A stretch of DNA of 64,000 bases from CAVTJL01 sp963735065 (GTDB lineage Bacteria; Pseudomonadota; Alphaproteobacteria; Geminicoccales; Geminicoccaceae), in the NCBI GenBank assembly GCA_963735065.1, contig CAVTJL010000004.1:1364001-1428000 (forward strand), written 5' to 3'. The notes under the pieces are model-generated. The model was not told where the DNA came from, searched no databases, and saw only the letters and a program-made list of their open reading frames with translations. The translations under genes were made by a program, and so were the position numbers. Below, piece after piece: positions 27,326 through 35,269 of the stretch (position 1 is its first letter; each line of letters starts with the position of its first letter).

Positions 27326-28597
27326 ATGGACCACACTCCCCTGGTCGGCCTTGCGGTGGCGCTCTTCGCTGGCGTCGTGATTGGCGTGGAGCGCGGCTGG
27401 CGGCGCCGCGAGGATCCGGAAGGCTCGCGCGTCGCGGGTGTGCGCACGATCGTCCTGATCGGCCTCGCCGGTGGGGTCACCGGGCTCATCGGCGGCCAGG
27501 CCGGCGCTCTGATCATGGCCGCCGGCGCCATCGGCGTGGTGGCTGTGCTGCTGCTCCGCGCCTGGCAGTCCTGGCAACGCTCGCCCGACATCGGCTCGAC
27601 CACGCTCGTCGCCTGCCTCCTGACCTATCTCCTGGGCGCGTTGGCGACGACGGGGCAGCCGGTGGCGGCTGGCGCTGCCGCCGTCCTTGCCGCCTGGGTG
27701 CTGAGCCTGAAGGCGCCGCTCCACACCTGGCTTGTCAGGCTCGAGCGGGAGGAGCTGTTCGGCGGCCTGCAGCTCCTGCTCATCGCCGTCGTGATCCTGC
27801 CGATGCTGCCGGACCGGGGATTCGGCCCCTACGACGCCATCAACCCGTTTCGTCTCTGGAGCTTCGTCACGATCATCGCCGCCGTCTCCGTTGCGGCCTA
27901 TGTGGCCATCAAGCTTCTGGGGCCCGGCCGGGGCATCCTCTTCGCCGCGGTGGCGGGCGGGATGGTGTCCTCCACGGCGACCAGCATCAGCCTCGCCCGG
28001 CAGGCCCGCGACCAGCCCGGCCTCGCCACCACGCTCGGTGCCGGCATCGTGATGGCCACCACGGTGACCTACGTCCGCGTCGGGGTCATCGCGGCCCTGG
28101 TCGATCAGAGCCTGGCGCGCGCCATGGTGCCGACGCTGGGGGCGATGATCGTGACCGGCGTGGCCCTTGTCCTTGTGCTCCTCCGGCTCGGCCGCACCGA
28201 CACACCGTCCGCGACGGTGCCGGCAGGCGTCTTCCATCTGGGCACGGCCATCAACATGGGCATCGCGCTGGCGCTGATCCTCATCCTCGCCCGAAGCCTG
28301 CACGACCGCCTGGGTGCTGCAGGCCTCTATGTCGTCTCCGTCGCGGCCGGCCTCGCCGACGTCGACGCGGTGACGCTCTCCAGCGCCGAGCTCGCCGCCG
28401 GCGGCATGGCCGCCAGGGTCGCGATCGGCGCCATCCTCCTGGCGATCGCCTCGAACGCGGTGGTCAAGGCCGGCATCGTCACCGCCATCGCCGGCGGCCG
28501 CACCGCGCTCCTCGCGTGGCTCGGGCTCGTCGTCTCGATGCTGGCGGGCGCCCTCGTCTTCCTCCTCGACCTCGGGCCGCGCCTGGGGCTGGGCTGA
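27326..28597 (+). CDS. DUF4010/MgtC-like inner membrane protein
   Basis: 423 residues with about 12 predicted membrane spans. The N-terminus LVGLAVALFAGVVIGVERGWR is the MgtC-like part. The central and C-terminal parts match DUF4010 (GGMVSSTATSISLARQAR; GLADVDAVTLSSAELA). The family is found in many bacteria; transport of a cation or regulation of a transporter has been proposed but not settled. It is convergent with the downstream permease pair and not clearly in an operon. Confidence 0.85.
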   Translation: MDHTPLVGLAVALFAGVVIGVERGWRRREDPEGSRVAGVRTIVLIGLAGGVTGLIGGQAGALIMAAGAIGVVAVLLLRAWQSWQRSPDIGSTTLVACLLTYLLGALATTGQPVAAGAAAVLAAWVLSLKAPLHTWLVRLEREELFGGLQLLLIAVVILPMLPDRGFGPYDAINPFRLWSFVTIIAAVSVAAYVAIKLLGPGRGILFAAVAGGMVSSTATSISLARQARDQPGLATTLGAGIVMATTVTYVRVGVIAALVDQSLARAMVPTLGAMIVTGVALVLVLLRLGRTDTPSATVPAGVFHLGTAINMGIALALILILARSLHDRLGAAGLYVVSVAAGLADVDAVTLSSAELAAGGMAARVAIGAILLAIASNAVVKAGIVTAIAGGRTALLAWLGLVVSMLAGALVFLLDLGPRLGLG

Positions 28598-28691
28598 GCC
28601 GGCTGCTCTGGGACGGCGGAAACCGATCGCCGAGCAAGCCGGATCTCGACGGGATCGCGTGGCCCCCGGCGGGCCCGGCAGACCGAGCCCC

Positions 28692-29600
28692 CTACTCCTT
28701 CACCGCACCCGTCAGGCTCGAGACATAATACTCGACGAAGAACGAGTAGAAGATCGCGACGGGCACGGAGCCCAGCAGCGCCCCGGCCATCAGCGAGCCC
28801 CAGTGATAGACGTCGCCCTCGACGAGCTGGGTCAGGACCGCCACCGGCACCGTCTTCTTCTCGGTCGATTGGATGAAGGCCAGCGCGTAGATGAACTCGT
28901 TCCAGGAAAGCGTGAAGGCGAAGATGCCGGCCGAGATCAGGCCCGGCACCGCGAGCGGCAGGGTGATGCGCCAGAGGATCTGCAGGCGCGAGGCGCCGTC
29001 GATCAGCGCGCATTCCTCGAGCTCGTAGGGTATGGACTTGAAGTAGCCGATCAGGAGCCAGGTACAGAACGGGATGAGGAAGGTGGGATAGGTGAGGATC
29101 AGCGCCATCGGGCTGTCGTAGAGCCCGACCTTGAAGACCATGGTCGCGAGCGGGATGAAGAGGATCGTGGGCGGCACCAGGTAGGCGAGGTAGATGCCGA
29201 GGCCCACCCACTGCGAGCCCGTGAAGCGAAGGCGCTGGATCGCGTAGGCGGCAAGCACGCTGGCGAACAGCGCCAGAACCGTCGAGGCGATCGCCACGGT
29301 CATCGTGACGGTGAGCCACTGCGGATAGTCGGTGTCGAAGAGCAGCTTCTTGATGTTGGCGAGGGTGGGCGAGCTCACCCAGAAGGGGTTGTGGCCCTTG
29401 TAGTCGTAGAGCTCCTCGTTCGACTTGATGGCGGTGATCGCCATCCAATAGAACGGGAAGAGCAGCACGATCATGAAGCAGGCGAGCGGCAGATAGACGG
29501 TCACGAGCCGGCGGGGCAGCGATTCCCACTGGATCATGCCCTCGCGCTCGGCCGCCGTCGGCGGCGGCGTCTGCGCGGTGGTGACGGCGGCGTCAGTCAT
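28692..29600 (-). CDS. Carbohydrate ABC transporter permease (MalG/UgpE-like)
   Basis: 302 residues with six predicted spans. The EAA loop is EECALIDGASRLQILWRITLPLAVPG (shown here only as the family loop at about residues 192-217). The C-terminus FFVEYYVSSLTGAVKE is typical of MalG-like subunits, which end near ...LVGGLTAGAVKG. It overlaps the partner permease gene by 8 bp. No ATPase or binding-protein gene is adjacent, so the transporter must borrow these from elsewhere or be incomplete here. Confidence 0.88.
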   Translation of the reverse strand: MTDAAVTTAQTPPPTAAEREGMIQWESLPRRLVTVYLPLACFMIVLLFPFYWMAITAIKSNEELYDYKGHNPFWVSSPTLANIKKLLFDTDYPQWLTVTMTVAIASTVLALFASVLAAYAIQRLRFTGSQWVGLGIYLAYLVPPTILFIPLATMVFKVGLYDSPMALILTYPTFLIPFCTWLLIGYFKSIPYELEECALIDGASRLQILWRITLPLAVPGLISAGIFAFTLSWNEFIYALAFIQSTEKKTVPVAVLTQLVEGDVYHWGSLMAGALLGSVPVAIFYSFFVEYYVSSLTGAVKE

Positions 29601-30546
29601 CCTGGCCTCCCTGCTGCCACTTGCGCCGCGCCAGCGCGAAATAGCTGAAGACTGTGGCGAAGACGAGGAAGGGGATCATCGCCACCGCGATGGCGGAGCC
29701 CTCGCCCAGCTGGCCGCCCGGGATCGCCCGCTGGAAGGCGAGCGTCGCCATGAGGTGGGTGGAGTTGACCGGCCCGCCGCGCGTGATGGCGTAGACGAGC
29801 TGGAAGTCGCTGAAGGTGAAGATCACCGAGAAGGTCAGCACGATCGCGAGGATCGGCATCAGCATCGGGAAGGTGACGTGGCGGAACCGCTGCCAGGGCG
29901 AGGCGCCGTCCAGCATCGCCGCCTCGTAGAGCGAGGGCGAGATCGTCTGCAGGCCCGCCAGGAGGCAGATCGCGACGAACGGGATGCCGCGCCAGATGTT
30001 GGCGGCGATCAGCGAGAAGCGGGCATTCCAGGGCTCGCCCAGGAAGTCGACATAGGTGGCGCGCCAGTGCAGCACGTCGACGAGAACGTAGGAGATGATC
30101 GAGAACTGCGGATCGTAGATCCACCAGAAGGCGATGGCCGAGAGCACCGTCGGCACGATCCAGGGCACCAGGATCAAGGCCCGGATGATCGACTTCATGG
30201 GCAGGTTGTGGTTGAGGATCAGCGCCAGCCACAAGCCCAGGCCGAACTTCCCCACCGTCGCCACGATCGTATAGACGAGGGTGTTGAAGACCGAGAGCCA
30301 GAAGATGCGGTCGGCGAACAGCGAGGTGTAGTTCTCGAGCCCGATGAAGATGCCGGCCCGGCCGATGCGCGTGTCGGTGAAGGCGAGCCAGATGCCCAGC
30401 CCCAGGGGATAGGTGAGGAAGACCAGCATCAGCCCGGCCGCGGGCAGCATGCACAGGAAGATCAGAACCGTCTTGTTGTCGAGAATCCGGGACAGCCGGC
30501 TGGCCGGCCGGCGGTAGTATTCGAGCGCCTCGGTCCGCGTCGCCAC
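29593..30546 (-). CDS. Carbohydrate ABC transporter permease (MalF/UgpA-like)
   Basis: 317 residues with about six spans. It includes FLTYPLGLGIWLAFTDTRIG, FIGLENYTSLFAD and the EAA loop YEAAMLDGASPWQRFRHVTFP, all standard for the UgpA/MalF class of sugar permeases. It is the first gene of the two-gene minus-strand unit. The 260 bp upstream, to the divergent enolase-superfamily gene, should hold promoters for both. The substrate is a sugar, glycoside or sugar acid, by family only. Confidence 0.88.
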   Translation of the reverse strand: MATRTEALEYYRRPASRLSRILDNKTVLIFLCMLPAAGLMLVFLTYPLGLGIWLAFTDTRIGRAGIFIGLENYTSLFADRIFWLSVFNTLVYTIVATVGKFGLGLWLALILNHNLPMKSIIRALILVPWIVPTVLSAIAFWWIYDPQFSIISYVLVDVLHWRATYVDFLGEPWNARFSLIAANIWRGIPFVAICLLAGLQTISPSLYEAAMLDGASPWQRFRHVTFPMLMPILAIVLTFSVIFTFSDFQLVYAITRGGPVNSTHLMATLAFQRAIPGGQLGEGSAIAVAMIPFLVFATVFSYFALARRKWQQGGQDD

Positions 30547-30805
30547 CGGATGCCCCGCCTAGCCGGAGACGGGAAGGCGAGACGCGGCGCGGATCAGGCG
30601 GCTCTGCGCCCCTCGATTCAGCCCCAGCGCTGACATGTTAGGATGCTCCCTCACTGATCTTGCCGACATGCGCGAGCCCGAGGACCCCGCATTTTGTGCA
30701 TCCTGCACCATGCCGCCCGGGCGAGCAACCGCTTGCCGAGCGCGCCCTGCCGTGCTTCGCCTGGGCCCCAACCGCCGCCGACCACGAAGGAACGGGCCAA
30801 AAGCC

Positions 30806-32173
30806 ATGACCGCCGATCTTCCCCCGCCCACTCGCCTCGCCCGCATCGAGGCCTTCGTCCTCCGCTTCCCCCTGGCCCGGCCCGTCCAGACCTCCTTCGG
30901 CGCCATGACCAGCCGGCCCTCGGTGATCCTCCGCGTCGAGGACGAGGAGGGTGCCCATGGCTGGGGCGAGATCTGGTGCAACTTCCCGACCGTGGGTGCC
31001 GAGCACCGGGCGAGGCTCGCGGTCGAGGTCGTGGGCCCCTGGCTCCTGGCCGAGCGGCCGATGGCGCCCGAGGCGGCCTTCGCCTGGCTCAGCCGGCGCT
31101 GCCACGTGCTGGGCCTCCAGGCGGGCGAGCCCGGCCCCGTCTCCCAGGTGGCGGCAGGACTCGACATCGCCCTTTGGGACCTCGCGGCCCGGCGTGCCGG
31201 CCAGCCGCTGCACCGCCTCCTGGGCTCGAAGCGGGACCGCGTGCCGGCCTATGCCTCGGGCATCGACCCCAAGCTGGCGCCCGGCATCATCGAGGCCAGC
31301 CGCGAGCAGGGCTTCAAGGCCTTCAAGATGAAAATCGGCTTCGGGCGCGAGGCCGATCTTCAGGCGCTCGAGGCTGCCCACGCTGTGATCCAGCCGGGCG
31401 AGCGCTTCATGGTGGACGCCAACCAGCGCTGGGACCGGGACGAGGCCTGCGCCATGGCCGGGGCGATGGCCGATCGCGGCCTCGTGTGGCTCGAGGAGCC
31501 GCTGGCGGCCGACCGGCCCTGGGACGAATGGCGGGCCGTGGCCGCGGTGGGCGTGCCCCTCTCGGCCGGCGAGAACCTGCGCGGCGGACCCGACTTCGCC
31601 GAGGCGGTCGAGAGCCGCTCGCTCGCCTACCTGCAGCCCGACGCCTGCAAGTGGGGCGGCATCTCGGGCTGCCTGCCGGTGGCGCGGGCCGCCATCGCCG
31701 CCGGTGTCACCTACTGCCCCCACTATCTGGGCGGTGCGGTGGGCCTGCTGGCCGCGACGCACCTCCTGGCGGCCGCTGGCGGAAAAGGCCTGCTCGAGGT
31801 GGACGTGCAGGAGAACCCGCTGCGCTCCGAGCTCTGCGGCCCGTTCCTGAAGCTCGAGGGCGGCGAGGCGCTGTTGCCCACCGGCCCCGGGCTCGGCGCC
31901 GAGCCGGATGCAGGCGTCATGGCGCGCTACCAGGTGCAGCACGGCGAGGCCAAGGCGGCTAGAGGCGCCCGGGCGTGGCGCCCCCTGCCCCCGATGGCGC
32001 GATCCGAGCGGCCGTGCCCGGGCTCGCGAGAGCGCGCCAGGACGGGGCATGGACCCTCGTGTCGGGGCACGAGGGTGACAAGAAGGTGCGAGGCGACGCG
32101 AGGACGCACCTTTTCCGTCATCCCCCGGCTCCGACCGGGGGATCAGGTGACGCGGCGCGACGGGAAGGAGTAG
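30806..32173 (+). CDS. Enolase-superfamily enzyme (mandelate racemase/muconate lactonizing type) with run-on C-terminus
   Basis: 455 residues from ATG 30806 (preceded by GAAGGAACGG); longer upstream frames are rejected as arginine-rich. Catalytic signatures of the MR group are visible: K174-M-K176 in FKMKIG, D204 in FMVDANQRW, LEEPL, SAGENL and the later CPHYLG histidine. It should abstract an alpha-proton from a carboxylate, as sugar-acid dehydratases or racemases do. Relatives are ~370-390 residues. Here the conserved part ends near residue 385 (ARYQVQHGE), and some 70 Arg/Pro-rich residues follow that are translated from a palindromic repeat region. The native stop seems to have been lost. 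It is divergent from the sugar permease pair, suggesting a common substrate. Confidence 0.82.
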   Translation: MTADLPPPTRLARIEAFVLRFPLARPVQTSFGAMTSRPSVILRVEDEEGAHGWGEIWCNFPTVGAEHRARLAVEVVGPWLLAERPMAPEAAFAWLSRRCHVLGLQAGEPGPVSQVAAGLDIALWDLAARRAGQPLHRLLGSKRDRVPAYASGIDPKLAPGIIEASREQGFKAFKMKIGFGREADLQALEAAHAVIQPGERFMVDANQRWDRDEACAMAGAMADRGLVWLEEPLAADRPWDEWRAVAAVGVPLSAGENLRGGPDFAEAVESRSLAYLQPDACKWGGISGCLPVARAAIAAGVTYCPHYLGGAVGLLAATHLLAAAGGKGLLEVDVQENPLRSELCGPFLKLEGGEALLPTGPGLGAEPDAGVMARYQVQHGEAKAARGARAWRPLPPMARSERPCPGSRERARTGHGPSCRGTRVTRRCEATRGRTFSVIPRLRPGDQVTRRDGKE

Positions 32174-32350
32174 CGTAGTTCCCACCACCTGACCGCCCGA
32201 TCAAGTCGGGCGGTGACAAGAAGAAAGACGTGCCGGCGCACCTCTCCCCTCGTCGCCCCCCGACGTGATCGGGAGGGCCAACGGCTCGAGGCTGGCCACA
32301 CTACTGCAGTGTCACGACCGCCAGTTGATCCCCCGCTCAAGGCGGGGGAT
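32120..32350. repeat. Cluster of REP-like palindromes (copy A)
   Basis: Three perfect hairpins: ATCCCCCGG / CCGGGGGAT at 32120-32143 (6 nt loop); ACCGCCCGA / TCGGGCGGT at 32192-32214 (loop TCAAG); ATCCCCCGC / GCGGGGGAT at 32328-32350 (loop TCAAG). GTGAC/GTCAT-like flanks recur. The interspersed sequence (CACCTCTCCC, CGTCGCCCC, TGATCGGG) recurs in the cluster at 35.1 kb. Each cluster lies just downstream of a copy of the same paralogous gene. The first hairpin is inside the run-on end of the enolase-superfamily gene. Confidence 0.8.
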
Positions 32351-32384
32351 GACCGTGGGGGGGGGTCGGCTTGCTCTTCTTTTG

Positions 32385-33023
32385 CTATCCTTTGCTGCTC
32401 TTTTCTTCTTTCACGCTCCTCTGCTGCTCCACTGCCCCGGCCCCGCTCTCTCCCAGCGCGGCCTGGCGGCTCTCGGCGTAGCGCAGGACCCAGTCGGCCA
32501 CGTCCGGGTTGCTCCGGGCGAAGGCGACGAGGTCCGAGACAAGCTCGGCGGCGACGGTGTTTTCCGGCGCCTCGATGGCGGGCTGCGACAGGACAGCGGC
32601 GGCCACTGGCTCCAAGCTCGCGTCGAGGTCGTCCCAGTCGTGCAGCCCGGGCGGACGGTTGGTCATCCGCGGCGCCAGATGGCGCAGGCGGTTTTCGGGA
32701 TGGCGGCCGCGGTTGCCCTCGTAGGCAAGGAACAAAAGAGCTTTGGTGTCGCCCATGTCGGCGAGGTGCTGGAGGCTGGCGAACGCCGTCCTGATCAGGA
32801 GCGCCTCGCGCTCGTCCTCGGGCAGCTCGGCCTCGCGCCGGTAGTAGGCGACGTGCCCCTGGAACTTCTCGTCGGCGAGGAGCGAAAGAATCTCGTCCTC
32901 GTCTGTCCCCTCGTGCCTGGCGACCTCGGCGGGCGTCATGCCGGCGGCGAGTCGCCGCGCCAGCCGCACGGTGCGGGCCGCGGGCATCGAGGCGGGGGAA
33001 CGCGAGGGGTAGGGACAAGTCAT
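32385..33023 (-). CDS. HTH-like protein of a three-copy paralogous family (copy 1)
   Basis: 212 residues from ATG 33023 (MTCPYPSRSPASM). A frame start at 33053 lies inside the promoter and is rejected. The N-terminal block RLARRLAAGMTPAEVARHEG has the rhythm of a helix-turn-helix like that of phage terminase small subunits. A middle block LQHLADMGDTKALLFLAYE and a C-terminal FARSNPDVADWVLRYAESRQ are nearly identical in copy 2 (35270-35875) and recognisable in copy 3 (57562-58348). It ends in a Lys/Ser-rich tail. No enzyme motif is seen. The family is unknown to me; DNA binding is inference from the N-terminus. Confidence 0.7.
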   Translation of the reverse strand: MTCPYPSRSPASMPAARTVRLARRLAAGMTPAEVARHEGTDEDEILSLLADEKFQGHVAYYRREAELPEDEREALLIRTAFASLQHLADMGDTKALLFLAYEGNRGRHPENRLRHLAPRMTNRPPGLHDWDDLDASLEPVAAAVLSQPAIEAPENTVAAELVSDLVAFARSNPDVADWVLRYAESRQAALGESGAGAVEQQRSVKEEKSSKG

Positions 33024-33031
33024 ACTTCCTA

Positions 33032-33058
33032 GGTATAGGATCGATATGGGCATGTCAA
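33032..33058 (-). promoter_or_regulatory. Promoter of paralogue copy 1
   Basis: TTGACA (33058-33053), 15 nt spacer, TATACC (33037-33032); the ATG at 33023 is only 8 nt beyond, so the transcript would be near-leaderless. The same TTGAYR-N15-TATA layout precedes copies 2 and 3, with CGATCC/TGATCC/AAGCC just before TATA. Confidence 0.6.
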
Positions 33059-33167
33059 CCTGAAGTTGGATAGGGGGTGTCGCCAGATCGCGCTGCCGCG
33101 AAGCGTGTGGCCGGAGGCACGGGCTTCGGGGTTGGCATCCCGTACGCGACTGCCGTATACCTTATCC

Positions 33168-33443
33168 GTGGACATCGAGCTCGACGATGCCAAGGACGCC
33201 GTCAACCGCCGGAAGCACGGCATCTCACTGATCCGAGCGGCCGAGCTGTTCGAGCGGCCGTTCAAGGAGATCGAGGATCTGAGGGCCGACTACGGCGAGC
33301 GACGGTTCATCGCCTACGGCACCATCGAGGATCGGCTCTTCGTCTGTGTCTACACTTGGCGCGGCCAGCGGCGACGCATCATCTCGCTGCGCAAGGCCAA
33401 TCGGAGAGAGGTCGATGCCTACGAGGCGTCCGAGCAAGGCTGA
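33168..33443 (+). CDS. brnT: BrnT-family toxin
   Basis: 91 residues from the GTG at 33168 (VDIELDDAKDAVNRRKHGIS); the longer frame upstream is not conserved-looking. The family pattern is complete: E-x-D-x-x-K, N-x-x-KHGIS, AAELFERP, YGERRFIAYG and RRRIISLRKANRREVDAYE, as in type II BrnT ribonuclease toxins. The partner is not the usual ribbon-helix-helix BrnA but an HTH protein whose gene overlaps by 29 bp. The -35/-10 is not obvious. The toxin probably cleaves RNA under stress, by family. Confidence 0.88.
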   Translation: MDIELDDAKDAVNRRKHGISLIRAAELFERPFKEIEDLRADYGERRFIAYGTIEDRLFVCVYTWRGQRRRIISLRKANRREVDAYEASEQG

Positions 33444-33795
33444 GATCGAGGCGGCACGGCAGGAGACCGACTGGGGCAGCCTCGACGGGCTCAGCGATGC
33501 CGAGCTCGAGCAGGCGATCGCCGAGGATCCCGATGCGGCGCCCGATCTCGCCCAGGCGCTGCGCCGGGGAGACTTCCGCCAAGTCGATCCGACGAGCGGC
33601 GAGGTCGATGTGGTGGCGATCCGCGCGCGGAGCGGGCTCAGCCAGCGGGATTTCGCCCGCCGCTTCGGCCTCGACCTGCGGGCGCTGCAGGACTGGGAGC
33701 AGGGTCGACGCCGGCCGACCCGCTCCGTCGCCTCCTACCTGCGGGTGATCGACCGGGCGCCGGAGGCCGTCGCGGAGGCGCTCGCGGGCGCCTGA
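33415..33795 (+). CDS. XRE-type HTH antitoxin partner of BrnT
   Basis: 126 residues from ATG 33415, overlapping the toxin gene. The N-terminal half (LDGLSDAELEQAIAEDPDAA) is acidic and likely the toxin-neutralising part. The C-terminal half is a lambda-repressor-like HTH: RSGLSQRDFARRFGLDLRAL with QDWEQGRRRPTRS following. The order toxin-then-antitoxin and the overlap match other BrnT modules with HTH partners. It should autoregulate the operon. Confidence 0.85.
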   Translation: MPTRRPSKAEIEAARQETDWGSLDGLSDAELEQAIAEDPDAAPDLAQALRRGDFRQVDPTSGEVDVVAIRARSGLSQRDFARRFGLDLRALQDWEQGRRRPTRSVASYLRVIDRAPEAVAEALAGA

Positions 33796-33869
33796 GGCCG
33801 CCCGCCAGGTCGCTCACTGTCTCAGCGTGCGCTCCCTGGCCACGACAGATCGTGCGAAAGGCGGCAGAG

Positions 33870-34193
33870 ATGACGCGTAGCCCCCTGAACGATGCCATCC
33901 TGGCGACGTCCGACGACATGCATGCTCTCGGCCTCATGGACGAGGCAACGCGCGAGAAGATCACGCTGCGCCATCCGGGCAGCAGGCCGTGCCCGACGAC
34001 CGAGCCGATGACGGGCGAGGAGATCCGCGGGCTGAGCGAGCGCGCCCGTCTCAGCCAAGCCGTCTTCGCCCGCCATCTCAGCCTCATGCCCGGCCATGTC
34101 TCGCTGCTCGAGCGCGGCACGAAGCGGCCGACCGGCCCAACGCTCGTCCTGCTCGACGTCGTCAAGCGAAAGGGAATCGAGGGCATTTTGTGA
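33870..34193 (+). CDS. HigA-like HTH transcriptional regulator
   Basis: 107 residues from ATG 33870 (MTRSPLNDAI), chosen because AAAGGCGG lies just upstream; a GTG at 33852 is an alternative. The HTH is ERARLSQAVFARHLSLMPGH followed by LLERGTKRPTGPTLVLLDVV, the common pattern of HigA2-type antitoxin regulators. No RelE/HigB toxin gene is adjacent. Either it is an orphan antitoxin or it belongs with the BrnT module 74 bp upstream. Confidence 0.78.
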   Translation: MTRSPLNDAILATSDDMHALGLMDEATREKITLRHPGSRPCPTTEPMTGEEIRGLSERARLSQAVFARHLSLMPGHVSLLERGTKRPTGPTLVLLDVVKRKGIEGIL

Positions 34194-34343
34194 GGGCGCG
34201 GAAGCAGAGAGCGCCACCGGATGCGCGCCTGGCAACTCTTTTCAGCTCAGTTTCTTCGGCGCGAGCTCCCGCACCCCGGCCTTGGGAGGCCGAGGCGTTC
34301 GCGGAGGGCGTGTCGCGGGGATTCCGAAACGTCGGTTGGCCGC

Positions 34344-34820
34344 CTATTGCGGCACCCGGCTGGCATGGTGATGGACCAAGAGCCAGTGCCCCGCATGCTT
34401 CTCAAACACATTCGTGGCCAGCGCGGAGAATGCGACCGGCTTGCCATCCGATGCCCGCTTGCCGTGCACGACTTCGGTTCCCACCAAAATCGCCGTGTCA
34501 CCGAGGATGCGCACGTTTGGGTTCGTCAGGGTGATCGATAGTTCGCTGAACCGCACGAAAGCACCATCGGCCCAGTTCTTCCGCACCGCGTCTGCGCCGA
34601 CCACGGGGACCTTGTCGGACGGGCCGATGAGCGTCACGCCCGCATCCTGGGCCGAGACTTTTTGTAGGCCCGCAATGTCGCGCGCCGATACAGCGTCGTC
34701 GAAGGCCTGATTGGCTTTCAGGACATCGCTCCGGTCGTCTGCTCTCGCACCTGTGCCCGAGGACGCGGCGATCAGTATTGCAAGCAGCAGGCCGGCAGAA
34801 AGTCGATACAATCGGAGCAT
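34344..34820 (-). CDS. Exported SnoaL/DUF4440-like protein (NTF2 fold)
   Basis: 158 residues. Signal peptide MLRLYRLSAGLLLAILIAAS with cleavage after ARA. The mature part has the DUF4440/SnoaL layout: ANQAFDDAVSARDIAGL at the N-terminus, GADAVRKNWADG in the middle, and HWLLVHHHASRVP at the end. It is probably a periplasmic ligand-binding or steroid-isomerase-like protein. The downstream neighbour is convergent, and 449 bp of non-coding sequence lies upstream. Confidence 0.8.
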   Translation of the reverse strand: MLRLYRLSAGLLLAILIAASSGTGARADDRSDVLKANQAFDDAVSARDIAGLQKVSAQDAGVTLIGPSDKVPVVGADAVRKNWADGAFVRFSELSITLTNPNVRILGDTAILVGTEVVHGKRASDGKPVAFSALATNVFEKHAGHWLLVHHHASRVPQ

Positions 34821-35083
34821 GACGAAAAGACCTCCCCTAAATTATTCCTTTCAGCCCAATCGCCCACGCATCCAGGTTGCAAGATATTTTTCATCCAATA
34901 TTTCCCATGTTCCCGGTCCATTCTAGCACCTTGGGTGAACGATAACTGTGGATGAGCGCGCCCGGCAAGATCGACAGCGCCCCGGCCGACCTCGCCCGAC
35001 CGGCCACCCCCAAAGCCACCTTGGACCCAGCCCCAACTCGCCCTCGCCCTCGCCCTGCCATGAGCCAGCCGAACGGGACAGCA
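34821..35083. other. Non-coding stretch before the second repeat cluster
   Basis: It holds the upstream region of the SnoaL-like gene (AT-richer at 34840-34930, a likely promoter area) and then Pro/Arg-type GC-rich sequence with only shadow frames. No gene is supported. Confidence 0.35.
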
Positions 35084-35232
35084 GTTGCTCAAGGCGGGGG
35101 ATGACAATAAGGGCCGTGGCGGCGCGCCTCTCCCTCGTCGCCCCACGACTTGATCGGGGGCCAACTGCTGGAGAATCGCCACGCTGGCGTCGCGTCACCC
35201 CTTCCAGTTGATCCCCCGATCAAGTCGGGGGA
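35084..35232. repeat. Cluster of REP-like palindromes (copy B)
   Basis: A full hairpin TCCCCCGA / TCGGGGGA with loop TCAAG lies at 35212-35232. A decayed one (GTTGCTCAAGGCGGGGGATG) at 35084-35103 lacks its left arm. Between them the text CTCCCTCGTCGCCCC and TTGATCGGGGGCCAAC repeats that of the 32.1-32.35 kb cluster. Like that cluster it sits directly 3' of a paralogue gene (35270-35875). Confidence 0.75.
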
Positions 35233-35269
35233 CGACCGGTTGGGGTGGGGTCGGCCCGTTCTTTTTTCA

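Noticed and set aside
33053..33053. Upstream ATG for paralogue copy 1
   Set aside because: It lies within the -35 hexamer of the promoter conserved in all three copies, so it would not be transcribed.
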